Source: Cohaesibacter sp. ES.047 (GTDB lineage: Bacteria; Pseudomonadota; Alphaproteobacteria; Rhizobiales; Cohaesibacteraceae). From it: 64,000 bases of DNA. The stretch lies in contig NZ_LT907844.1 of NCBI RefSeq assembly GCF_900215505.1, positions 2,930,001 through 2,994,000 of the forward strand, in the 5' to 3' direction. Below, piece after piece: positions 41,335 to 50,376 of the stretch. The position numbers were made by a program, and so were the translations under genes. The notes beneath the pieces were generated by a model that did not search any database, was not told the origin of the DNA, and saw nothing but the letters and a program-made list of their open reading frames with translations. Each line of letters starts with the position of its first letter. The first letter of the stretch is position 1.

Positions 41335-42219
41335 TCAGCTCACGCCACCATAGCTCACCCACCAATTGGGATGGGTGAAGGCGAGACGCCGTGCGGCATA
41401 TTCGGCATGCTTGATACTCTGGAACAGCCCAAAGCAGGTGGCGCCCGATCCTGACATGCGGGCAAACAGGCAATCTCCATCATCGCCCAGCGCCTGGAGA
41501 ACCGTTTCGATCACCGGGGCCTGCTCGATGGCAGCCATTTGCAGATCGTTGCGCTGATCGCTGAGCCAGTCGGCAAGGGCCATCGCAGACAGAAAGGCCG
41601 AGGGAATCGGCCCCATCGAGTCATTTGTCTTGCGTTTGAGTTTCTTGAATATGGTGGGCGTTGAAATGGGAACCCGCGGATTGATCAGAACAAGCCCGAC
41701 ATCTTTGGGAAGACGCGGACCCTCTTCGAGCGTGTCACCGATGCCAGTCGCGCGAAGGCAGGCACCCTCAAGGCACATGGGGACATCCGACCCCAGCTTC
41801 AGCGCGATGGTCCTGAGTTTTTCATCCTTGATTGTGCGCTCCCAGAGCCGCAGCAAACCAAGCAAAGTTGCTGCCGCATCGGCCGAGCCGCCTCCGACGC
41901 CGGCGGAAATGGGGAGGTGCTTTTCAAGGGACAATTCGGCCTTGGCCGGGATATTGAGGTCCTTGGCGAGCAAGCGGGCCGCCCGAACCATCAGATTGTC
42001 CGGTTCCTGACGCAGGCCATCGGCGAAGGGACCGGTGACGGACAGGTGCAGCCGATCCGACGGCTCGAACACCAGACGGTCGAAGGCTCCACCAAACACC
42101 ACCAGCGAATCCAGCGTATGGAAGCCATCCTCACGCTGCCCCGTTATGTGCAGCGCCAGATTCACTTTGGCCGGGGCCTTAAGAGAGAGGGCTGTTTCTT
42201 TCAGTGGCTGGCTGGTCAT
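41335..42219 (-). CDS. ispE: 4-diphosphocytidyl-2-C-methyl-D-erythritol kinase
   Basis: IspE carries out the ATP-dependent phosphorylation step of the methylerythritol-phosphate isoprenoid pathway. The 294-residue GHMP kinase begins 'LKAPAKVNLALHITGQREDG' with the catalytic Asp-region 'FHTLDSLVVF', has the glycine-rich ATP loop 'HLPISAGVGGGSADAAATL' and the C-terminal motif 'ARMSGSGATCFGLF'. The length is typical. It lies downstream of the TPR gene on the same strand, a common Rhizobiales neighbourhood with ispB. Confidence 0.96.
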   Translation of the reverse strand: MTSQPLKETALSLKAPAKVNLALHITGQREDGFHTLDSLVVFGGAFDRLVFEPSDRLHLSVTGPFADGLRQEPDNLMVRAARLLAKDLNIPAKAELSLEKHLPISAGVGGGSADAAATLLGLLRLWERTIKDEKLRTIALKLGSDVPMCLEGACLRATGIGDTLEEGPRLPKDVGLVLINPRVPISTPTIFKKLKRKTNDSMGPIPSAFLSAMALADWLSDQRNDLQMAAIEQAPVIETVLQALGDDGDCLFARMSGSGATCFGLFQSIKHAEYAARRLAFTHPNWWVSYGGVS

Positions 42220-42472
42220 ACCGCAGGGTCTCGAACGGGCTCGCGTATCGTGATCGGATCATATCGGATTGACTTCCCGAACGAAAACAATCGCGGCGGG
42301 GTTTCATCTAGTGAGCTGCCGATTTGCTCCTCCATCAGGCTTTCTCAAGAATAAGATGATTCTAGAGAAAATGTCGCCCTCAGCATAGGATGGCCCGCTG
42401 CTGAATTGGTCGTACTGAGGAAAACCCCTATTTGACTGATTGGGTGGCCCTATTTTCCCTCGGTCGAACGGT

Positions 42473-42529
42473 CACACAATCACCTGCGGTGCTGGCGAAG
42501 GTTTCGCCAGCACCGCAGGTGATTGTGTG
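42473..42529. repeat. Perfect 27-bp inverted repeat (snap-back hairpin)
   Basis: The arm 42473-42499 is exactly complementary to 42503-42529 with only 'ggt' between them. The arm is GC-rich ('cctgcggtgctggcgaa') with 'cacacaat' at its base. It lies 33 nt after the TPR gene stop and 254 nt before the ispE start on the same strand. No T run follows on either strand, so it is not a standard terminator. Nothing else in the 343-bp gap 42220-42562 is recognised. Confidence 0.9.
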
Positions 42530-42562
42530 CCTTTGTGCCGTTAAGCCGCGCGTTGAAGCCGT

Positions 42563-44488
42563 TCAATCAGAACTTGGGACAAGACCATTTTCGATTTTTT
42601 TGTCCACCTGTGCCATCAATTCGTCACTCGGGTCCATCGCCTTGACGCGGTGCCATTGGAAATAAGCTTCGTTTTGACGACCCGCTTTCCAGTAGGCATC
42701 CCCCAGATGATCCGTGATGGTGGGATCTTCAGGGCGCAGCTCGACGGCCCGTTCCAGATATTGTACCGCGTCCTCATATTTGTTGAGGCGATAATAGGCC
42801 CAGCCGAGACTGTCGACAAAGAAACCATCATAGGGTTTGAGAGCAACAGCCTGCTTGATCATCTCGATGGCTTTTTCCAGATGCATGCCACGGTCTACCC
42901 AGCTATAGCCCAGATAGTTCAGAACCGTTGGCTGATTGGGAAACAGCTCAAGGGCTTCCTGCATGTCCTTTTCGGTGTTCGGCCAGTCCTTGATCTGATC
43001 GTAAGCCGAGCCGCGCAGGAAATAGAGAGACCAGTGGATGTCGCGCTTTTTCTTGACGCTGTTAAGGCCGCGGGTCAACAGATCGATGCTGTCCTTGAAG
43101 CGATCCTGCGACTGGTAGATGCGGGAGAGAACCGACACGGTTTCCAGATCGCTGGCATCATCGCCTAGCATGGCACTTAAGCGGTCGATCGCATCATCTG
43201 CGCGCTTGAGGCGTGTGAGCGAAAAGCCTGCCCGGCGTTGGGCCTGACGATAAAGATAGCTGCTTTCCGGGATCTGATCGAAATACTCAAGGGCCTTTTC
43301 GTCCCGTTTCATTCGCTCGAACAGCTGCCCAAGGGCGAATTCCGTGCGATCATGATCGGGGCGCAGATAGTTGGCATATTGCAGATACAGCGCACCGCCC
43401 TCAATTGCGTTTTCCTGCGCAAGAGCATCCCCGAGGGTCGAGAACAATTCAGCCGCGCCATCCTGCGGGGTCCGGATTGGGCTCGCCGTGGGCTGCATCT
43501 TGGCATAGGTCTCTTTCAGCCATGCTTTTTCTTCTGTATCAGCTGACGTCAGATTGAAAATAGCAAGAGTTTCCTTGGCCTTGTCGGTGTTGCCTGCTTT
43601 CAGATAGACATTGATGAGCGCGTCAGCGGTGGCAACCGAATTCGGATCGGCCTTCAGGCTGCTTTGCAGATAGTCAGCGGCCTTTTTGTAATCCTTGGCA
43701 TAGGCTGCGATCAATCCTGAGTGCAGCGAGAAGAAGAACTGGTTCACGTCGCTCGAATTGATGTCTTCCATCGCCAGCAGCGCTTTATCCAGATTCTTGC
43801 GGTCCTGTCCGATAAGGCTCCAGGCGTGCAGGATATTCTGCGAGATGAGGGCAAATGGACCGTTTTGTGCGGACGCACTCAGCAAAGCCGGGTTGTTGAT
43901 ATTGCTGCGGAAGGGCAACGAGCGCAGAAGATCGACCGGATTGTTGATCATCTGATCGAGCCCGGACTGAAAGTTCTTCGATGCGCTGGCGTAGTTCTTG
44001 CCCTTGAGTGCCTTGATGCCCAAAGCCATGTGCACCATTGGAGCAATCTGCTGCGTGGCGAAAAGATCTTCTTCCGATGGCTGGTCTTCGTCGTCCTTGG
44101 CCTCGGAGGAGGCGGTTTCGTTGCCCGCTTCGGTCCGCCCAAGCGTTTGGGTCATGCGTTCGGCAAGGGAAAAGGCGACGTCATAGTTGCCAACTGCGAA
44201 GGCAAGGGCAAAGTTGCGTTCCAGCAGTTGCGGATTTTCCGGATCTTTTTCGAGCGCCTGAGCATAAAAATGCGCCGCGAGCGTCAGATCACCCTCTTCC
44301 TGAGCCACACGTGCGGACAAATAGGCTCCGGCAAGAGTCTCGGGCATATCCTCAAGCGCTTCTGCCACTGATTCTAGGGTTTCTGGCTGCGCCTGACCGG
44401 GGCCAGTTGGCGCGAAAAGCATGGCTGTGCCAAGAACGCTTGAAAGCAGGAACTGTCGGAAAAAAGCTGATGAGCGCGTGAGGTGCAT
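42563..44488 (-). CDS. Exported tetratricopeptide-repeat protein
   Basis: The 641-residue protein has a signal peptide ('FLLSSVLGTAMLFAPTGPGQ', cleavage near 'AQA') and many TPR units through the chain, for example 'AHFYAQALEKDPENPQLLER', 'YLGYSWVDRGMHLEKAIEMI' and 'LGWAYYRLNKYEDAVQYLER'. An acidic patch ('EAKDDEDQPSEED') occurs near 150. It is presumably a periplasmic scaffold for protein contacts; no enzyme domain is seen. A large TPR protein between ispE and ispB is a recurrent Rhizobiales arrangement. The ATG at 44488 follows 'aaggg'. Confidence 0.88.
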   Translation of the reverse strand: MHLTRSSAFFRQFLLSSVLGTAMLFAPTGPGQAQPETLESVAEALEDMPETLAGAYLSARVAQEEGDLTLAAHFYAQALEKDPENPQLLERNFALAFAVGNYDVAFSLAERMTQTLGRTEAGNETASSEAKDDEDQPSEEDLFATQQIAPMVHMALGIKALKGKNYASASKNFQSGLDQMINNPVDLLRSLPFRSNINNPALLSASAQNGPFALISQNILHAWSLIGQDRKNLDKALLAMEDINSSDVNQFFFSLHSGLIAAYAKDYKKAADYLQSSLKADPNSVATADALINVYLKAGNTDKAKETLAIFNLTSADTEEKAWLKETYAKMQPTASPIRTPQDGAAELFSTLGDALAQENAIEGGALYLQYANYLRPDHDRTEFALGQLFERMKRDEKALEYFDQIPESSYLYRQAQRRAGFSLTRLKRADDAIDRLSAMLGDDASDLETVSVLSRIYQSQDRFKDSIDLLTRGLNSVKKKRDIHWSLYFLRGSAYDQIKDWPNTEKDMQEALELFPNQPTVLNYLGYSWVDRGMHLEKAIEMIKQAVALKPYDGFFVDSLGWAYYRLNKYEDAVQYLERAVELRPEDPTITDHLGDAYWKAGRQNEAYFQWHRVKAMDPSDELMAQVDKKIENGLVPSSD

Positions 44489-44871
44489 GAAGTTGCCCTT
44501 GTTGCCTGTAATCAAATGGTTCGACGCCTTAAAAGGCATAAATGTCGCGCGCCCGATACAGGCGCCGCCTTTGGAATAACCTTGGTGCAATCGATCGTTG
44601 ATGATCAATCAAACCTCATTTACCCAATCAGAATGGCTTTTTTACGGCTGGCGAGCAAGCCCCGGATCAACTTGCCTGCACAATTATGATCCCCAGCCGA
44701 GGACGGCCAAGCCACGACGTTAACAACATATTTCCGCGAACGACATGGATAGACATATAGGCTCACCAAAGGTCGTATTTGATCAAGGCCACAAAAAAAC
44801 ATCACCGCAAAGCAAGCATTTGATTCGCGTTCATGTGCGCGATTTTCCGGTCGTCAGCTACGGCCAAGCGC
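44489..44871. other. Intergenic region upstream of the TPR gene
   Basis: These 383 bases hold no gene that I can support. They contain the TPR gene promoter and the downstream end of ispB; no clear terminator was found. Confidence 0.5.
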
Positions 44872-45909
44872 TCAATGGGCACGGGAAATACAGAACTCCA
44901 CAGCGTCGACCAACGCGGATTTGTAGGCGCTATCCTCAAACACATCGAGCGCTCTGATCGCATCCGAGCCGTGCTGGCGTGCCTGCTTCAGGGTGTCTTC
45001 AAGGGCATTGGTTTCTTTGAGCAGACCCATCGCATAATCGAGCGCGCCATCGGTCACATCCTTGCGATCCTGCATCACGCGTTTCCAGAAAGCCTTGTCT
45101 TCCTTGCTGCCCCGTTCATTGGCCAGAATGATAGGCAGAGTGATCTTGCCCTCGCGGAAATCATCGCCGACATTCTTGCCGAGCGCGGCGGCCGAGCCGC
45201 CATAATCGAGGGCATCGTCGATCAACTGGAACGCATTGCCAAGTTCGAGACCATAGGTGCGCAAGGCTTCGATTTTTGCCTCATTGCTGCCTGCAAGGAT
45301 AGGCCCCACTTCACAGGCCGACGCGAACAGCGCAGCGGTCTTGGAGCGGATGACCTTCATATAATCTTCCACCGAGGTCTGCATGTTTTGCGCGACCGAC
45401 AATTGCAGAACTTCGCCTTCCGCGATGATGCAGGCGGCTGATGACAGGACTTCCAGCGCTCTGAGTGATCCAACCTCGACCATGACACGGAAAGCCTGTC
45501 CGAGAAGGAAGTCTCCGACCAGAACACTGGCCTGGTTGCCCCAGAGCATCCGTGCGCTGAGCTTGCCGCGGCGCATGCCGCTCTCGTCGACGACATCGTC
45601 ATGCAGAAGTGTGGCTGTGTGCATGAACTCGACACTCATGGCGAGTTTGATGTGGCCATCAACAGCTTCGTCCGTTGCGTTTGTGCCGTAGCCGCACATG
45701 CCTGCCGAGGCCAGCGTCAACATCGGGCGCAGACGTTTGCCACCGCTGTCGATGAGATGCTTCGCCACTTCCGGGATCATCTCCACATCCGATCCGGCTT
45801 TTGACAGGATCAGATCATTCACCCGATCCATATCGGACTGGACCAGATCGATCAAAGGCTGGATGCTGGCTTCTGGCTTCTTCGTCTCGTTTTGGGAAGG
45901 TGCGCTCAC
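44872..45909 (-). CDS. ispB: Polyprenyl diphosphate synthase (octaprenyl/decaprenyl type)
   Basis: This trans-prenyltransferase builds the isoprenoid tail of ubiquinone from isopentenyl diphosphate. The 345-residue protein has both Asp-rich motifs: 'LLHDDVVDESGMRRG' (first) and 'FQLIDDALDYGG' (second), plus 'GGKRLRPML' at the N-terminal IPP site. The likely start is the GTG at 45909 ('VSAPSQNETKKPEAS'), after 'ttggag'; the ORF extends upstream to 45960 without support. It is divergent from DUF2007 and the methyltransferase, a conserved layout. Confidence 0.94.
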   Translation of the reverse strand: MSAPSQNETKKPEASIQPLIDLVQSDMDRVNDLILSKAGSDVEMIPEVAKHLIDSGGKRLRPMLTLASAGMCGYGTNATDEAVDGHIKLAMSVEFMHTATLLHDDVVDESGMRRGKLSARMLWGNQASVLVGDFLLGQAFRVMVEVGSLRALEVLSSAACIIAEGEVLQLSVAQNMQTSVEDYMKVIRSKTAALFASACEVGPILAGSNEAKIEALRTYGLELGNAFQLIDDALDYGGSAAALGKNVGDDFREGKITLPIILANERGSKEDKAFWKRVMQDRKDVTDGALDYAMGLLKETNALEDTLKQARQHGSDAIRALDVFEDSAYKSALVDAVEFCISRAH

Positions 45910-46176
45910 GCAAAGGCTCCAAGGACTGATGTCGCAAAATCGGGGCGAGAATAGGAGCAAGACACCAAGTCCACAAGGGCAAAGCTACAAAAAACAAAGC
46001 TGTCTTGCATCGACGGGTGCTGTTTTTCCACGCTCAGGGTTTGGTTGCCTGACGGCAAGCCCAGCGGAGGGCCTGACCAAACTCTTCGTGAAGGCCTTTT
46101 CATGGTGAGGTTTTGACATTAATGTCCAGTCAATTGTGCTTTGAGCTCTGTATCTACGACGGAAAAATGGCCAACC

Positions 46177-46413
46177 ATGAAGCTTCTGATCAAAACCAAC
46201 AACGCAGTGACCCTGTCCTTTGTTGAAGCGCTGCTCCGCGACGCGCAAATTCCGTTTCAAACCCTCGACCAGAACATGAGCATTATGGATGGATCGCTCG
46301 GTATCCTGCCGCGCCGTGTACTGGTCGATGAAGATCGCGAGGCTCAGGCGCGACAGTTGCTGGTCGATGCGGGCCTTGAAGAAGAAGCCGAGACGCCGAA
46401 ACAGAAAAGTTGA
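46177..46413 (+). CDS. DUF2007 small protein
   Basis: The 78-residue protein matches DUF2007: a compact alpha/beta fold beginning 'MKLLIKTNNAVTLSFVEALL', then 'AQIPFQTLDQNMS' and 'RRVLVDEDREAQARQLLVDA'. The domain may bind a small ligand or act in signalling; no activity is established. The stop lies 10 nt before the methyltransferase start, so the two are cotranscribed. The ATG at 46177 is preferred to a TTG at 46141. Confidence 0.88.
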   Translation: MKLLIKTNNAVTLSFVEALLRDAQIPFQTLDQNMSIMDGSLGILPRRVLVDEDREAQARQLLVDAGLEEEAETPKQKS

Positions 46414-46423
46414 ACAAGCGGCC

Positions 46424-47260
46424 ATGACGCATCCGACACCTCCTCTGTTGCACAGCAGTGCCGCTGTCATGGACAGTGATCTGTCCGCAGTGAGTGCCAT
46501 GAGCGAAGACCAGTTTCTGGGCGGACGGATCACCCTTTATCAGCCGAAAAAGGGACACCACAGGTCTGGCACGGACGCGGTTCTTCTTGCCGCCTGCACG
46601 CCGGCGCACTCCGGTGATCTGGTCGTTGATCTGGGGTCCGGTGTGGGAGCGGCAGGCCTTTGTGTTGCCGCTCGTGTCGGAGCGCTGCGGCTGCTGGCGG
46701 TAGAAATCGAACCCGATGTGGCCCGGATTGCGCTGGCCAACATGAACCGGCCCGATTGTCATGCCCATCTTCAGGCCGCTTCCGTGCTCAACTGCGATGT
46801 TGCCATCCGGGGCGAGGCGCGCAAACAGGCTGGTCTCGTTGAAAACCTCGCCGATCACGTGATCGCCAATCCACCTTATTACCGCTCGGAGCGCTACCAG
46901 ACCTCGCCCAACGAGGCCCGGGCCATGGCCCACATGCTGACCGATGAAGGCATGGAGCCGTGGTTTCGCACTGCCGTGTCGATCCTCAAGTCGGGCGGCA
47001 CCTTCACGCTCATCCAGCGGGCGGATGAATTGCCTGAGCTGCTGCGCCTGATGCAGGGGCGATTTGGCGGCATTACGGTCCAGCCGTTTGCTCCGCGTGA
47101 GGGCGAAGCAGCGCACCGCGTGGTCATTCAGGGCCGCAAGCAATCCCGAGCTCCCTTCCGTCTGTTGCCCATGATCTCTTTACACGACCAAGGCAAAGAC
47201 ATACCCGCCGAACGCATCGAAGCGGTTCACCGGCATGGGGCCGCGATTGATCTGGGGTGA
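46424..47260 (+). CDS. TrmN6-like N6-adenine methyltransferase
   Basis: The 278-residue AdoMet-dependent enzyme has 'GHHRSGTDAVLLAACTP', the AdoMet loop 'VVDLGSGVGAAGLCVAARVG' and the catalytic 'NPPYYRSERYQTSP', typical of tRNA1(Val) adenine-37 N6-methyltransferases. The RNA target is inferred. The start at 46424 follows DUF2007 by 10 nt with a weak ribosome binding site, suggesting translational coupling. In Rhizobiales it is usually followed by an S49 protease gene; here that gene lies 4 kb further on. Confidence 0.88.
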   Translation: MTHPTPPLLHSSAAVMDSDLSAVSAMSEDQFLGGRITLYQPKKGHHRSGTDAVLLAACTPAHSGDLVVDLGSGVGAAGLCVAARVGALRLLAVEIEPDVARIALANMNRPDCHAHLQAASVLNCDVAIRGEARKQAGLVENLADHVIANPPYYRSERYQTSPNEARAMAHMLTDEGMEPWFRTAVSILKSGGTFTLIQRADELPELLRLMQGRFGGITVQPFAPREGEAAHRVVIQGRKQSRAPFRLLPMISLHDQGKDIPAERIEAVHRHGAAIDLG

Positions 47261-47281
47261 TCCTCGCTCGCGCTCAAATGC

Positions 47282-48517
47282 CTAGCTGTTCCACCATTCC
47301 GTCTCGCCTCCCTCCAGAGGCTCGATCACCGAATAGCTTTTGGGCAGATTGGGCTGATCATAATCCTGACTGGTGCCTCGTCTTTCAAAGACCGAAGGAT
47401 GGATGAACGCCCCTTCCGGAATCCGTCTCCTGCGGCCCCTGTTCAGAAGCAATGTCGAGTGTTCGTTGCCCTTATCATCGAACGAATGCACCGGCCGCGG
47501 GATCCATTCAACAAGGGGCCAGCCTTTGGTCATGGACTTGAAGGGCTTGGCCAGTGGCTGAGGTTTGCAGTATGACTCGCCCGTTTCCCCGAGCACGATG
47601 CGCTCCACCACGTTGCGCTTGACCTGTAGTCCCTTCGCATCGGCCTCGTTGATCATCCAGTCGAGCGGAATTTTCGCAAGTCCGCTCAGCGCCTCTGGAA
47701 GCCCCCCTCCGACATCGCAATGCGTGCCGGAAAACCAGACCTCCTGACAATCCTGCTCGCTTTCCTCAAAGGATCCCAGCAGGGGCTTGAACGTGCCACC
47801 GGACGGAAACAATTGAGGTGCGTACATGGTGCGGCGCTCGTCAATGGCGACCGCATGGCGGACGTTCTTCACGGATGGATTGCGGCGTGTGTAGGCATGG
47901 GTGCGGAACCGCATGCCGCGACCTGTCTGCTCCAAGATCGAAGTGACCGTATCGAACAGCCCCATGAAGTGAATGGGCATGGCATCGGGATTCAGGACGC
48001 GCTGGTAGAGCCCGACCTCGGCAAAGGCGTCCTTGGTCTTGCTGTATCGCTCTTCCTCTTCGATCCGTTTTGCATCATCGCGGTAGCCGATGCTGCGATA
48101 GGCGCGATAGGCATAGGGCAAGAGATTGAGCTGTTCCTTGTCCATCCGGCCCATGATATGCATGAGCCCAGCCAGCACGCGCACCGTATAGGCACCACGA
48201 CTGAAGCCGAACAGATAGATGCGGTCTGGTTCCGTGTTGTTGCTGCGGCCATCGTCGTAGTTTTCAATCAGGAAGCGATAGGCTTCCATCACATTCTCGT
48301 TGATGCCACGACCGAAGGCCAGTCCGACCAGCTCGGTCGCCTTCCGCCTCATGCGAGAAAAAGTGTCGTCAGACCCGAACGTGCCAACGCCCGGATCATA
48401 GTAGACCAATTGGGTCTTGTCGCGCTGGAGGCAGCCAAACAGGCGCAGGATGTTGGTCCGGTTGGCCTCTATTTCGTTCGATGTGCCATCGCACAGAATG
48501 ACAATGTTCTTTCCCAT
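47282..48517 (-). CDS. DUF2235 alpha/beta hydrolase
   Basis: The 411-residue protein starts 'MGKNIVILCDGTSNEIEANR' and contains the nucleophile motif 'YLFGFSRGAYTVRVLAGL' (GxSxG with Ser), the typical DUF2235 pair. 'GTHCDVGGGLPE' late in the chain supplies the acid/His region. DUF2235 enzymes include phospholipase-type effectors of type VI secretion and free-standing hydrolases. No VgrG, PAAR or immunity gene is adjacent, so a housekeeping or lipid role is as likely. 'gagggagaag' precedes the ATG at 48517. It faces the methyltransferase gene. Confidence 0.88.
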   Translation of the reverse strand: MGKNIVILCDGTSNEIEANRTNILRLFGCLQRDKTQLVYYDPGVGTFGSDDTFSRMRRKATELVGLAFGRGINENVMEAYRFLIENYDDGRSNNTEPDRIYLFGFSRGAYTVRVLAGLMHIMGRMDKEQLNLLPYAYRAYRSIGYRDDAKRIEEEERYSKTKDAFAEVGLYQRVLNPDAMPIHFMGLFDTVTSILEQTGRGMRFRTHAYTRRNPSVKNVRHAVAIDERRTMYAPQLFPSGGTFKPLLGSFEESEQDCQEVWFSGTHCDVGGGLPEALSGLAKIPLDWMINEADAKGLQVKRNVVERIVLGETGESYCKPQPLAKPFKSMTKGWPLVEWIPRPVHSFDDKGNEHSTLLLNRGRRRRIPEGAFIHPSVFERRGTSQDYDQPNLPKSYSVIEPLEGGETEWWNS

Positions 48518-48625
48518 TTGGCGCTTCTCCCTCTCCATCACAAGACAAGCATAGCCAGAGTCGAGCTGGATTGATTGTATAGAATTAAAGGGATGCGCAA
48601 AAGTGAAAGGCAGATCTTAAGATCG

Positions 48626-49177
48626 TCAGTGGAGCGCTTTTTCCATCACCAGATTTGGGTAGACCCTGCCGTCGATTTCGAACTGCGTTTCGCCGATCAC
48701 ACGGAAATTCTTGTGCCGGTAGAAAGCGATGGCTTCTCTATTCTAGCTGTTCGGGGTCAGATATGTGGCGACGTGACCGGCCTCGCGCATCGCTTGATAA
48801 CTGGCCTCCAGCAAGGCCGAGCCGATACCAAGACCCTTGTGGCGCTCACGCACATAAAGCGTGACTATCTCGCATGTCGGGCAATCGGGAAGGGGCGGGG
48901 AGGAAGTGTCGCTCCAGGCCAGATATCCGCGCAACGCCGATTCACCCGCATAGTCGACCCATTCCACAAGCAGATGATGATGGGGATCATTGATCCGGTC
49001 CCTTATCGCCGCTTCACCGAAAGCCTCAAGCGCATAAGCCGCAAAGATACGCGGGATTGCAGGGCGACAATAGGTATGCAACCAAACCTCGATCGACAAG
49101 GCAGACAGAGCGCAGGCGTCCTCAAGACACGCGGGTCTGATGGAATGCGCCGCTCCTCTGTCCTCATCAAAGCCCAT
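48626..49177 (-). pseudogene. GNAT acetyltransferase interrupted by one amber codon
   Basis: GNAT enzymes acetylate amines with acetyl-CoA. The frame from 49177 gives 144 residues with the acetyl-CoA loop 'YVRERHKGLGIGSALLEASY' and stops at TAG (48743-48745). Without a frame change the family's C-terminal strand continues directly: 'NREAIAFYRHKNFRVIGETQ' and 'EIDGRVYPNLVMEKALH', ending at TGA 48626. Full length would be 183 residues, normal for the family. The residue at the stop aligns with a variable Asn/Gln/His position. The ATG overlaps the stop of the M20 gene, so it is the last gene of that operon. Confidence 0.85.
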
Positions 49178-50376
49178 CAGCCAAGCTGCTGCTTGATGAT
49201 GCGCTCATAGATGCCGCAGCCGATGCCGATGAGTTCATCGGGGAAATCGAAGTCGGGATTGTGCAATTGCGGCTGTGTTTCGCCGGAGCCGATGAAAAAC
49301 AGCGTGGACGGGCAATGGCTGCTGAACCGCCCGAAATCCTCCGAAAATCGTTCCGGCTCCGTCGCCTCATGGATGGGAATGCCCTCTGCCTGAAGCGCCT
49401 CGCGGACGATCTGGGTTGTCTCCTCGCTGTTCACGCTGGCCTCAAACCCATCATCCTCGGTAAAGGTGACCGACAGTCCATACCGACGGGCCTCATTGAT
49501 GGTGAGATCATGTGCATTCCTGAAAAGATCCTCCATGGCCTCGTCCGTCACGGTCCGCAAGGTGGCCCATATTTCGCCATGAGAAGGCGCAACGCCGTAA
49601 CAGGGTTCGCCCATGGTCAGATGAGTAATGGTAACAAGTTTGAAGTGATCATCCAGCTTCTGATCGGGATTGATGCCGTTCGAAAGCGCCTCAAGACCCT
49701 CAACGACCTTGAGTATGGCATCCACGGGCGACAGCCCATCTTGCGGCATGGACGCATGGGAAGTCTTGCCATCAAAGGTGATTTTCACACCGCGCGAAGC
49801 GCAACAGATGGCACCTGACTTGAGCACGACCTCACCCAATGCCACGCCGGGCAAATTGTGAAGGGCAAAAGCATGGTCCGGAATGAGAGGTGCAAAATTC
49901 GGATCTGCAAGGACCGCTTTGGCCCCTTTGCCGGTTTCCTCGGCTGGCTGGAACATCAGCACCACCCGGCCTTTGGCCGGCCGCTGATCAGAGAGCCGCA
50001 TCGCAAGACCGCGCATGATCGCCATGTGGCCGTCATGACCGCACAGATGGGCCTGTTTGTGATGACGGGAGCGGTAGGGCAGCTGAGATATTTCGTCAAT
50101 CGGCAAGCCGTCAAGTTCGCATCGGAACAGGAGCGTCGGGCCGGGGGTACCTGAATCGTAAACCGCAGCAACGCCGGTGCCACCAAGGGTGCTGCCGTCG
50201 GGCTCTTGCCACGCGCCAAGACGGGTCACGATCTTGTCCGGACGCAAGACTTCAAAAGCATCGATCATGCGCTGCGCTGTGCCTGCTTCTTCGCCAGACA
50301 GTTCCGGATGACGGTGAAGGAGGTGGCGGAAGTCAACCAGTTGTTCCAGTTGGGTGTCGGTAAGAAGCGTGGTCAT
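49177..50376 (-). CDS. M20-family amidohydrolase (hippurate hydrolase-like)
   Basis: The 399-residue cytosolic metallopeptidase removes an acyl group from an N-acyl amino acid or a related amide. Di-metal ligands are visible: 'HRHPELSGEE', Asp in 'FRCELDGLPIDE', 'HLCGHDGHMAIMRG', Glu pair in 'MFQPAEETGKGA' and His in 'FALHNLPG'. 'SHASMPQDGLSP' marks the dimerisation domain. 'agagg' precedes the ATG. Its start overlaps the preceding oxidoreductase stop (ATGA) and its stop overlaps the GNAT start, so three genes form one tight operon. It is the only intact member. Confidence 0.93.
   Translation of the reverse strand: MTTLLTDTQLEQLVDFRHLLHRHPELSGEEAGTAQRMIDAFEVLRPDKIVTRLGAWQEPDGSTLGGTGVAAVYDSGTPGPTLLFRCELDGLPIDEISQLPYRSRHHKQAHLCGHDGHMAIMRGLAMRLSDQRPAKGRVVLMFQPAEETGKGAKAVLADPNFAPLIPDHAFALHNLPGVALGEVVLKSGAICCASRGVKITFDGKTSHASMPQDGLSPVDAILKVVEGLEALSNGINPDQKLDDHFKLVTITHLTMGEPCYGVAPSHGEIWATLRTVTDEAMEDLFRNAHDLTINEARRYGLSVTFTEDDGFEASVNSEETTQIVREALQAEGIPIHEATEPERFSEDFGRFSSHCPSTLFFIGSGETQPQLHNPDFDFPDELIGIGCGIYERIIKQQLG

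Noticed and set aside
42473-42529. CRISPR-type repeat
   Set aside because: There is a single inverted repeat and no regularly spaced direct repeats anywhere in the window.
47282-48517. Type VI secretion effector module around DUF2235
   Set aside because: No vgrG, PAAR, adaptor or immunity gene is adjacent; the domain alone does not justify the call.
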